Below, piece after piece: positions 22,547-35,300 of a stretch of 64,000 nucleotides of DNA. The stretch's first letter is position 1; every line of letters starts with the position of its first letter. Source of the stretch: Corydoras sp. C115. Its lineage: Eukaryota; Chordata; Actinopteri; Siluriformes; Callichthyidae. The stretch lies in the NCBI GenBank assembly GCA_019802505.1, contig JAFMOC010000224.1:407501-471500 (forward strand), read 5' to 3'. Both the position numbers and the translations under genes were made by a program. Under the pieces are notes generated by a model. It had not been told where the DNA came from. It worked only from the letters and a program-made list of their open reading frames with translations, and searched no databases.

Positions 22547-22561
22547 ATGTCTATTTTAAAG
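22547..22561 (+). CDS. spidr: spidr coding exon 1 (5 codons)
   Basis: ATG TCT ATT TTA AAG followed by a consensus donor gtaagt at 22562. It joins in phase 0 to N-K-R-K of exon 2, matching the basic N-terminus of SPIDR. The start is less sure because so few residues can be compared; Met13 in exon 2 is the fallback. Confidence 0.65.
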
Positions 22562-25500
22562 GTAAGTTCAGTTTTATGGTGTTATGCTGTTAAATGAATT
22601 AATATTAACCTGTATTCCACTAAAATGGCATTGATTTATTCTCTGTGGTTCCTTTTCCCTGAGTTCTGTGTGATTATATTGAGGAATATAATTTTAGGAT
22701 ATTTTGTCACTCTCCAGATGTGATGTTCCCTTAAAAAAAACTTTTTTTTTTACAGCCGTTTAGAAGTTTAGTGACGAAATGTAGTGTTAACTGGTTACTG
22801 CTAACATTGTTGGTATCATGGTTTATTTTCTCTCCTTCATTCTCTTAAGAACAAGAGAAAGCAGTCGAACATGAGGTGTGTGTTATTTCCAGACGACCTT
22901 AAAGGAAGCTTCAACCACAGATCAGCTGAGACCTCAAAAGTGATCAAGTCGTGGAAATGTGGTGACAGCTTTCTTAACTCCTCTGTTCTTCAGGTGTGTG
23001 TGTGAGAGAAAATTGCATTTTAATTACTTCAATGAGGTCATGGCTAATAATATAAAGTCTTATAAAAGATTGATATTTACAGAACCTTCAGACAACTGAA
23101 AAATCAACCAAAACCCTGCAACAGCTCGTCATTAAAGGTACCTGTTTATATTCTACACATTTTAAAGTGCATATTATACATTTTAGGTATTTTATTGTTT
23201 TTATTAACATTTAATTCTCATTTATTCTGTTTCTTAATCGTGGCATCAGCAATATTTGGGAACATCCCTCCATCAATTATATTCCACTTAATCTTCTATA
23301 ATGTCACTCCATTACTCATTTCCCTCCATTGGTTCCCTGTAGCTGCTCGCATTCAGGACAAGTCACTGACTCTGGCCTACAGAACCATTTCTGGATCTTC
23401 CCCATCCTACCTTCACCTCTATATTTTCAAAATACACTCTGACTCGTTCACTTTGCTCCAGTGATGATTGCCGCCTGGCGATTCCATCTCACCGAGGAGC
23501 TAATTCTCACTCCGTGGCGTTCACCACTGCAAAATGGTGGAATCTTCCCAACTCCGTCCGTAAGGCAGAATCACTAAGCAGTTTTAAGAAACTACTGAAG
23601 ACGCATTTTTTTAACAAATACCTGTTGTAAAAAAAAGGGGGGGGGGAACGCAGCATCAAATAACAATCAGGTTTGATGATTTTACAGTGTAGTTGGTGTT
23701 CTTCATAACTTCTGACTTGTAATGTTCTCATTTGTAAGTCGTTTTGGAAAAAAGTGTCTGGTAAATGTAAGGGGGGTGTGTGGGGGTTCCCCATGCCCAT
23801 CCGGGGAGAACATTTCGGTATTTCAGCAGATCCACACACTCACTCGCATAGACAGATAAAATATATGGGGCTTAGATTTAGATAGGGCAATTTAGAACAG
23901 CCAATTTACATTGAATCAATGTTTTTGGACTGTGGGAGGAAATGCAGACATCGGAAAAACATGGAAACTTTACCTGGATCCCCAGTGCTGAGAGGTGAAT
24001 GTGCTAACCACTACACCACAGTGCCCCTTTACTTGGGAACCTGCTTAAAATAATGATAACCTTCTTTCTCCCTATTCATTGCAATCACAATTTTACAAAT
24101 ATCTCTCTCTTTTTTGGGTCCACTAATGATTTGTCACATTTTACTTCTTTAATGTCAGCTTTTGACAAAAGCTGGACAGTTTGTTTTAGTGTGATTCCAC
24201 TTTGTCTTTGTCTCTAAATTTAAATTTACTTTATTTAAATATTGGATCTTGTTTAGTGTGAAATGCCTTTTTAATGTCTCCTTATCAGGGGTGTCTTTAT
24301 CTTTATCAGTAATTGTGGAGCAAATGATGAAAGTTAAGCTTAACTTTGTGTTCCCCATCTAAAATAAAAGCTGTTTATATTCCGAATTTTTGTTATTTAT
24401 CTGTCATATGTTTGGACAAACCTTCTTTTTGCTTTTTCTTACTGTCCACGTTATCAATTACAGTCAAAAAACGGACTTTGTAGTTCTTCATTTCCAGACA
24501 ATAGTCCATCTGTTTGACTACAGTACATAATGTGTTAGTCCCCTTTAATCTGTTCTCTAATGGTCAGGACCCCAATAGTAGAGAATAGCATTATTCTCAT
24601 TCCAGCAGTGTCACTGAGGTGTTTAAATAAAACTACAGCAGCACTGCTGCTCTAAAACTCCCTCACCACATCATTGTCACTACACAACTGACATTAAACA
24701 ATACACCACCCAACTAATACCTGTTCTGTAATTGTCCTGACCAATAAAGAACAAAGAACCAACAGGGGTCTAACAAAAAACACATATGTACTGCAGTCTG
24801 TACTTGTAGACCTACGTCCTACAAAGTGTGCTAAGTGGAGGAAATAGACTTAGACCAACTTTTTATTGGTACTGTAGACAATTTAACTCTGTAGGGGCTT
24901 ATTATCATTATTTTTTCATTTCTTTTTCTAATTTAAGTTTTTATAACATTTTATTGGCTGTATTTTAAAAGGTAGTAAAAAACAGTTGTTTGCAAACATG
25001 TTAAATTTGTGTAGGGAGCTGTGAACAAGCAGAGCAGGATCCTGTCCATATTGCATGGAGCTCAAGTGAAGACGAACCATCCGACAGTGTATCAAAGCTG
25101 AAGATTCCACCTCTCAGCAAGTCTTCACAGCGAAGAAGAACAAAGACAAACTCGATGCCTGGCTCCATCAGCAGATCCTGTCGCTTTTTCAGCACAGGGA
25201 TAGGTAAAGTTTGAAATATATATATTTTTTTAACAGTGAAGTTGGTTCATAATTGATTTTTTTTTTTTTTTTTTAAAAAGCACTCTGAATGTGCATTTTT
25301 TTTGTGGAATTATGTAAAAAAACTGCCAAAGCAGCCTCTTATCTGGTTAGAGATGCACAAGATAAGGCTTAACATTTCTCAAAACCTAAGCTGGTGGAGG
25401 TGGTGTTAGGCCTGACTAAGCTGAGGATTCTGGTTTCTCTAACAATAAAAAAAAAAATCCATCTAGTGGCCAAATTACAGAACACAATATAATTAACAAC

Positions 25501-28500
25501 AGCAACAGGCTTAGTGCTCATCTTAAATCTGCAAAATAACTTCTCCAAAATAATGAAAAATAAAAACCTTTGATGTAGAAATATTATCTTTAATCAAACA
25601 CAGTGCTCTTAAGGGCACAGTTAAAGCAGAAAAATGCTTTAGCAAATCCTGGAAGTTGCGTTGTATTTCTGTAATAAGTTTTAATTAACTGAATATGTCT
25701 GCTCATCGTGGAGGGTGTGAATATATTGACATAATGTAAGCCTGCTTAAAGGTTTTGGTATCGAGGAATTTTCAGGGTCTGTCTTAAACTAATATTGGGC
25801 TGAAGCCTAATGCCCTGTTAGGACCTTATTATTAAATCAACTATCATCAATTATCAAAATCATTATTGTGAGTAAATCATGGGAAAGTGGTATTTTAGTT
25901 AGTTAGTTACACCTCTTTGCCATGATTTATTCACAATAATGCACGCAGAGTTGGTTTTATAAAACTGAACAACTGACACTGATCACTGAGTAACAAGTTT
26001 CTCTAACAAATACTGCCATCTAGTGGCCAAATTACAGAGCACAGTTTATAATAAACATCGGAAAGTAATGTTTATCACACATTGATATGACTTGGCTCAG
26101 CCAATCAGATTTAAGGACCAAAACTACCCATTTTATAAGACACTTTATATGAGATAATTTTACGTGATTGATATTTTGCTCTATTGTTTAATTTGATGGC
26201 TGCTCAGCAGATACACGTAATCCATTGCTGGGCACAAACACTCAGTCATACAGGTACACATTGTGTAGGTGCAATGTAGATAGTGGCAATTTGGAGGAGC
26301 CAATTCACCTTCAATTAATTATTTTTAACTGTGGGTGGAAACCAGAGAACCCAGAGAAACCCCACGCGGACATGGGGAGAACATGAAAACTAGGATTTGA
26401 ACCTGGATCCCCAGCAAACGTTCTGATTACAATAATGCCCTATTTATTATTTATGTTTTTAATAAAAATGTATCAAGAAATTATTCTTTTAATTAATGTG
26501 TGCCATATCATTATCAGTATATGAAATGTATTTAAGCTCCATGTCCATGTGGTCCTATTCACATATTCCTGCATGGCATTTATTGAACTACATGTGATCA
26601 AACACTGCCATACTATCATACAACTAAGAAAATAACGATGAACCATAATTAAAATATTAAATGTTGTGAAATCTTTACTGTTTGGAAGTAGAGCCAATGT
26701 GGTTTTGGCCACTGATCAGTAGCACTACATAGCTTTACTAACTTGAAATAAAAATAAGAATTGAGCTCAACAAGATGTCATTACCTTGATCATGTCATCA
26801 GACAAATTGGTTAATTCATTGTTTATTTTTTTCTGCTTTTTTGGATGCAGATGAAATTCCCACTATTGATTCTGAAAGTGAGCATGAAGAGGATTTTAAT
26901 ATAACAGAGCAGAGTCTTGTGGTGAGTGACCTTCCCATGAGTTAGGAACCTTTTTATTTGTGTTTATTGGTAAGATATCAGACTATCAGACCTCAATTTG
27001 CTTATTTTTAATGCTGTGGGCAAACATTCTGACATTGGTATATTTTCACATTTCCTATAGATCTGCATTTTTTTTTTTTTAAATCATAGAATATTACTTT
27101 AGATGTTTCTGTCAACCAGTAGGAGGCACTGTATACTATTAATGGTGAGTTGATCTAGGATCTGCCCATCTCGACATAATATAAGAAAAAGATTTCAAAT
27201 TCTGTCTTTAAAAATGTAATTAGACATTTCAGTACTTTACTGTAAATAATGTTTTTATTAGTTAAACACTGGCGTGAGCAGGAACTTGTTTGGCCTCTAA
27301 TTCTGGTGTTCCCAAATCTTCATCAGATTAAAATGGAACTTTTTTAAACCCTTATTTCCTACTTTTCTGGGTGTACTTTTAATTAAAAGGATAACAGTCA
27401 ACATCATCATGCAACACAATGTGTTGTGTTTGATAACATGAAAAATAAATCTTTACGGACATAGACCTGTACAGACCATGTTCACCTCTATGAAATGAGT
27501 AAAACTACGTTTTCCTACAGAGTCTATCTTACCTTTCTCTTCTTCCTGTCTACCTTTACAAAGGTGCCCTTTTGTCAAACATCCAAAGCAGCATAGTCCA
27601 TTGCTCTTCAAAATTTCAACTTTTGTTTGATGTAACTGGGTTGCCATATGATGTCAGTTAACAAGAATTTGCTCATTTTTGCTGAACAGCTTTTGTTTTA
27701 GTTTGGACCTGAGGCTTCTGGTTTTGTGTTCATTTGCTAGACAATGGATCTTGAAGATCACTATGCTTTCCTTTTTTCTTTCTCAAGAAAGGATACTAGA
27801 TCTCTAAATTGGGCTCTATTATTATTTTTCTCCATAATATTATATGCAATTGCCCTCATTTTATTGCTGTCAGTGTTTAGATCATACACCCCACACTGTA
27901 TAAAGGGATAGGGAGGCATACCATACCGTGCTCATACCATACACCCAACACTATAGGAACAGATAATGTAGCTATTATTAGAATCGTATGGAATGGAATT
28001 TCATAATTGTAAATGATGGAATAGAATGGAATAAGTTAAAATACAAAAACATATTAAGAAATTTGCATTTTGTCTGTTCTGTTAAAAGATTTTGGTAAGA
28101 AATGAAAAGTCTAGCATCACTGTCCTTACAATTAGAGATCCTGCACAGAATGAGTGCATCCATCAGACACAGTCTGAACCTGGGTACCCAGTCTAAGAGG
28201 TAAACGTTCTAACCACTAAGCCACTGTGCCACCCAGGATAAATACATGTTTTGGATATTTGAACATGTTGATGATTGGTTAAGCTTTAATGTGACAATTC
28301 ACATTCCTCTGTGGCTCCTTTGTGCAAAACTGAGATGTTAGTGCTTTCATATATTAACTGTTTAATTTTTAAAATTAGGTCTGAAATAATTCTCAATTAT
28401 TGCTTACCTTGTTAATTCAAAAATGTCACATTTGATATTTTTAATAATTACAGTGCATGCGGAAAGTATTCACAGCGCTTCACTTTTTCCACATTTTATG

Positions 28501-31500
28501 TTACAGCCTTATTTCAAATTGTATTAAATTAATCTCTTTCCTCAAAATTCTACACAAAATACCCCATTATGACCATGTGAAAAGTTTTATTGAGAGTTTT
28601 GAAAATTTATTAAAATTGAAAAACAAAGAAATCATATTTACATAAGTATTCACAGCCTTTGCTTAATACTTTGTAGAACCACCTTTGGCAGCAACTACAG
28701 CCTCAAGTCTTTGAATATGATGCCACAAGCTTAGCACACCTATCTTTAGGCAGTTTTGTCCATTCTTCTTTGCAGTACCTTTGAAGCTCCATCAGGTTGG
28801 ATGGGAGACGTCTGTGCACAGCCATTTTCAGATCTCTCCAGAGATGTTTAATCGGATTCAAGTCTGGGCTCTGGCCGGGCCACTCCAGAACATTCACACA
28901 GTGGTCCTGAAGCCAGTCCTTTGAGATCTTGGCTGTGTGCTTCTGTGTGTCTTGCTGAAAAATGAACCGTTGCCCCAGCCTAAGGTCAAGAGCGCTCTGG
29001 AGCAAGTTTTCATCCAGGATGTTTCTGTACATTGCTGCATTCATCTTTCCCTCTATCCTGACTAGTCTGCCAGTTCCTGCTGCTGAAAACATCCCCATAG
29101 CATGATGCTGCCACAACCATGCTTGACTGTAGGGATGGTATTGGCCTCGTGATGAGCAGTGCCTGGTTTCCTCCAAACATGACGCCTGGCATTCACACCA
29201 AATAGTTCAATCTTTGTCTCATCAGACCAGAGAATTTTGTTTCTCATGGTCTGAGAGTCCTTCAGGTGCCTTTTGGCAAATTCCAAACGGGCTGCCTTGT
29301 GCCGTTTACCTTTGCCTTGTGCAGTGACTTTTGCCTGGCCACTCTGCCATACAGGCCTGATTGGTGGATTGCTGCAGAGATGGTTGTCCCTCTGCAAGGT
29401 TCTCCTCTCTCCACGGACGAACGCTGGAGCTCTGACAGAGTAATCATCGGGTTCTTGGTCACCTCCCTGACCAAGGCCCTTCTCCCCCGATCGCTCAATT
29501 TAGACAGCCGGCCAGCTCTAGGAAGAGTCCTGGTGGTTCCAACCTTCTTCCATTTACGAATGATGGAGGCCACTGTGCTCATTGGGACCTTCAAAGCAGC
29601 AGAAATTTTTCTGTATCCTTCCCCAGATTTGTGCCTCGAGACAATTTTGTCTCGGAGGTCTACAGACAGTTCCTTTGACTTCATGCTTCGTGTTTGCCCT
29701 CTGACATGCAGTCAACTGTGGGACCTTATATGGACAGGTGTGTGCCTTTCCAAATCATGTCCAATCAACTGGATTTACCACAGGTGGACTCCATTTAAGC
29801 TGTAGAAACATCTCAAGGATGATCAGTGGAAACAGGATGCACCTGAGCTCAATTTTGAGCTTCATGGCGAAGGCTGTGAATACTTATGTAAATGTGATTT
29901 CTTAGTTTTTTATTTTTGATAAATTTTCAAAACTCTCAAGAAAACTTTTTTCACATGGTCATAATGGGGTATTTTGTGTAGAATTATGAGGAAAGAGATT
30001 AATACAATTTGCAATTTGTAACAAGTAATACAATTTGGAATAAGGCTGTAACGTAAGAAAATGTGGAAAAAATGAAGCGCTGTGAATACTTTCCGGATGC
30101 ACTGTATTTGGTAAAATGAGCAAACAGTATGCTGCTTGTTGTCAATATGAGACTGGAGTAGCTGCATTGACTCAATTGCATCAAGTTAGAGCCAAGATCT
30201 TAACATCATAAATATGGCAGAAAATTTTGATTCAGTGTCAAAATAAAGCAGAATCTTAGGGAACACACATTTTAACAGTAGCAGTGTAGAGCGATTGAGC
30301 GATTGATTCAGTCTCAGGTGCTGCAAGTTACTATGGGTTCTGTCGTGTCCCCACAGTCTATAACACTGATGCTCTATGAGTAATATTTGTAAGTGAATCA
30401 CTTCTGGGAAGAGTAAGAATGTTCTTAAATTCTTAAATACATAAATAGTTTGTGGACTGATGAAATCAAACTATTTAGAGATGTTATTATTTTTGTTGCC
30501 CATATGAACATCAAACGCTCCTCATTTATACCATATTACACTTTCACAAACTTGTATAAAGATCAGGTTATTATACTAAAACGCCTTTTTTTTTACTGAT
30601 TCATCTCTGATTTAAAAATGCTAACCCAGAAAACTCCTTGTTTTTAAATTCCTTAGGATTTTAAATCTGAAAAGGTAAAAATATGAATGACCATTTCCTG
30701 CTGTGAATCTTAAACCTTTTGTCCTATTTGTTAAATAATGTCACTACTTCTAATTGTATAATTGAATTAAAAACAATTTGTCATGATTGCACAAAATTTT
30801 AACAGAATATGCTGTTAAATAAGCACGTCTGTATATGGGGTCTCAATATCCTGAGTTTGGGTGGTTTACAGTGGTCACTTAAAGGCTGATCAGTTCAAAA
30901 TGTTATTAGAATTTGGTAAAATAATATTTCTTATTTAACTTTTATTTTGAGTTTTATGCTTTATAAATGTATGTGGCAAATTTTAGTTTATTTTTTATTT
31001 GATATGGTATAATATTACAGTGCGACACGGTGGCTTAGTCGTTAGCACGTTCGCCTCTCAGCACTAGGGATCCCCATCTGAGTGGAGTTTCCATGTTCTC
31101 CCCGTGTCCGCGTGGGTTTCCTCCGGGTTCTCCGGTTTCCTCCCACAGTCCAAAAAAATGGATCAAGTCAATTGAGTTCTCCAAATTGCCCCCTATAGAG
31201 TGTGTTTGTGTGAGTGAGTGTGTGCCCAGCGATGGCTTGGCGCCATGTCCTGGGTGTATCTGCCCAGCGCCCGAGACGTTCTCCCCTGGATGGGCATGGG
31301 GAACCCCATCGCGACCCTAATAGAGGATAAAGCGGAAGATAATGAATGAATGAATAATATCACAGTATCACACAGTATGAGGTGCTCTTGGGTCTAATAA
31401 CTAATTATGTAAACATTTCAACTTTGAATTTTCACTTATGTAGAACACGTATAACTAAAAATAAATATAATAATAAATAAAAATTAATAAAGTTTTAACT

Positions 31501-32330
31501 TTTAATTCTCTTCTATAACTATTATTGGTATATAAAGAATGTAAGAAAGGTATATCCTCCAATAATGTTCAAATCTTTAATTGGTGCAGCTGGACAAAGT
31601 GTACAGTTAATAAAGCTGCCAGCGAACAGTATGTTACTTTTTGATGTAATAAAAATGGCTACTCAATCAAATGGCATTTATGAATTTGTAATGTTATAGG
31701 TATGTTAGTCAGATAGTTCGCAGACTAAATCACGAAAAATTCATCAGGAAGTCAAAAACCCCAAATTATTACTTCTCTTTAATGCTTTTTAATAATGTTT
31801 AAAAGCGTTTGTTTTGTGACCACAGTCTGTTAGTACACCTTGCTTGTTCAATTATTTTTCTGAATCTCTATTAAGTGTCTAAGTGCAGTCATGCTTTAAG
31901 GACAGAGATCTTTGATAGAGTAAAATTTGTGCACTACTCTGATCAGCTTTACTCACATCAGGGTTAACACATTTTTGACTTGAAGCCAGGAACATGGTGT
32001 TCTGGGATGGGGGAGTAGTCGAGGGCGGGATCAACTAGAGGGACAAGAGAAAGAAGATTGGAAGAAAAAGCAAAAAAATGGATTGGAAGAGTGAGCATGT
32101 GCAGCATTACGTTTGTTGGCAGAAGGCCCACTGGGCTGAAGTTAAGTCAAATAAAAAGAACACTTGGACTGACGGGGCTTGTTGGAATGCTGATCATGTC
32201 ACCACATGACACAGACAGGCAGTTTACCAGAGTAAAAGAGTTCCACTAAAAACTTGTTCTATTAGTGTGTCAGGTGTGTTTTCTTTGCCAGTGCAAAGTC
32301 ATTTTGGGTCTCCGGTACAAAAAGTCTTAA

Positions 32331-32381
<51 letters not shown>

Positions 32382-35300
32382 TCCCTGGTAAATTTCCATT
32401 GTTTTTATTTTATTTTTTAAACTGGTTTCTTTTAAATTAATACATATTCTATAGGGGAAGAACTTCTGCCTATTTTATTCCATGTTTGAAATTTATTTAC
32501 TGTATTCTAGATAATGGGGCAAACTAACAAAAATGTGTTTTACTCTTAAGTAATGGCAATTTGAATATTTTTTTTTCAGTCAAGTTATTTTAGTTTTGCA
32601 AAAAAATGTCAAATAAGCTATGGAGGATATATTTATATGAATATCTTGAATTTAAATCAAAATTTGTCTTTTATCAGACTCCTAATGAATGCATTGCCCT
32701 TTATAGGTTCTTATTTTGTAGTACATGGGTGTACAACGTGGGTTTCCTCAGGGTTCTTTACTCCTACAGTCTAAAAACATGGATTAAGGTCAATTGAATT
32801 CTCCAAATTACCCTATATTGAGTGTATTTGTGTGTGTGTGTCTGTGTGAGTGAATGTGTGCCCAGCAATAGATTGGCGCCTTGTCCTGGGTGTATTGTAA
32901 AGTGAAAGATAATGGATGGATGGAATTTTGATTCACTCAAATGTGTAAATTGAAAACAAAATGGTTAATAAATTGGTCTTCTGTGACATCTAGTCCAGTT
33001 TTTGAAGTGAATATTGATTGCTGAGTAAAATGATACCATTTACTCTACCAATAAAACAAATTCCATCTAGTTGCCAAATTATAGAACACATGTCTTTGTG
33101 CTCATAGGTAATGGGCTTGCTGTTTTTCATATCTATATTTACATTAATTATATGTAGTTTACAATAATTATTTATTGTATATTTTATATTTGTTTTGATA
33201 CAAATGTCAAGCGGTCACGAATGTAAAGTGAGCATTATTATCATTGTGACGGCTGGCCAAACGGCTAGCTAATCAGATTTAGGGACCAGAACCACCCGTT
33301 TTATAATAATATTTATAATGCAACAATACCAATTCCAAAATTAAAAAAAAACTTTTTTTCATTACAAGAAATATATGGTTTATACCAATGTAAATTGGTA
33401 TTTTATTTTAATCAACATCCCTTTTGTTGTGCAGTGTTGTTGTGAATTTTATGCTTTTCCTAATCATTGTGGTTTTAAAAATGTACCATGTGGGCATTAG
33501 TAACTGCATGAGCAAAATACATTTGAAGTAATTTTTTTTTTTTAAAGATTTTTCCTCCTGTTTTGTTGCTGAAATGTTTATTTGTTTATTTTCATGTCAG
33601 GCAGTGGATGATATCTCTGATTTCTCCTCTGATGGCAATGACATATCAGAGAGTAACTGCCTCAAGTCCTCAGCTCAGAAGCACATAGATGACCATCAGA
33701 GTTCTTTTGGCAAGATCTGTCCTCAAAATAAACAGAATTCTTTCAGTGAATGGGTATGTTCTGCACTTCTCCAAACTCCTCAGAAACAAATGGCCCGGTC
33801 CTCAAAGACACCTGAGGATTCTGGGAAAAAAAAGCACAAATTTGCGAGGTATGAAATTTTAGTGTATAATTAAGTTGCATGCATGTATTTATAATAAAAT
33901 GATAATTCAATAATAAAGTAATAGATCCTGCTGACTGATTCCATACCTCCCCCCCAATAAATTATTTGTTTAAAATTCCAAATTTTTTTTACATTTCAAT
34001 TTCAAAATCATTACGCAAAATTACAGCTTTATATTAAATAAAAGAAAATCCATGTTACTAATTTAGAGGAATTAATAATGTAATTGTATGCATTTGTATT
34101 TGTGCATAGCCAGGGCCTTGCAGAAAGATTGTATAGGCTTCAATGCAGACAGAGGACGGCCATAAGCCTCTGGAGACACCAGTCCAACAGTACTGTGGCT
34201 TCAGGTAAGAGAAAGTTATCTGTTGGCTGCAAGTACATGCAATTATAGGATGTGTAATGTGTTTTTTTTTTTTTTTTTTTTTTTTTTTTTCCCCCCCAAA
34301 AGAAAATTCCCACCAATTTTCAGACCAAATATAAAGAAAACAATAAATTTGTTTTATATTTTATACAGAAATGCTTCAGGTTATTGATGTGATTAGGATA
34401 TATTTCCCACACCACGGCAGGGATTCAGTGGGTCTGAAAGCTAGACTTTGATATTACATTTTTTTAATCTACTATTGTAGATGTGTCCCAAACCCATTGT
34501 TTCAAATTGTGGGCAGTGTTGGACAGTTTGAACTGCTGTACACATGTCAGGAATGTTCTGGAATAAAAAATATCTTTTAATATCTGAGGTTGCGGAACAA
34601 GTTTAAATAATCAATCTGCACCCCCATTTTTTTCAAAGCAACTTACAAAGTATTCCAACTTGATGTTTGGGGTCAAAACATGACCATGTTACAACAGCTG
34701 AAGCAATGAGGATTAAGTGATTCACATTGGTAACCCACAACCTTCAGCCCAACACCCTAATCACTGAGCTTCCACACCATATCTACAATTTAAGCTTATC
34801 ATATTGTTGTGAAGGTTGTGTTAATGTTGCACATAAATTATTTTATTTTATGTAAGTCATCTGACTTATTTTTTTCTATTTTTCTTTTATATTTAATTAA
34901 ATTTTAGTCTGTATTGGTTGGTACCAATTTCCCTTTGTTTCCCCTCAAATGGGACTTTGTAACGCTAAATACTGAATAAAAATTATGACATATGACTTAC
35001 TTATTAGAATTAATAAATTGACTTAATTGAATATGCAGGGGAAGTAGAAATTTTTTACTTTTTTCATAAATGTCTAATGATTACAGCATTATTAACATAG
35101 AGTGCAACAGAATACAAAAATATTTACAAGCACACGGGATGAATGCACAAACATGTAGCTAGTTGGTGTGAGTGCAGGCCAGATCTGTCATCTGAGGTTC
35201 TTTGTTTAGAGGTTGGTGACACAATTGTACACTAAACTCTGACAGTAAAAACACAACTGAAGGAGGGTGTATTTTCTCTCTTTCCCATGACTCTGCACTG

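Noticed and set aside
29266..29805. 179-codon plus-strand open frame inside Tc1 copy 2
   Set aside because: It is the reverse strand of the transposase reading frame; the minus strand carries the recognisable transposase.
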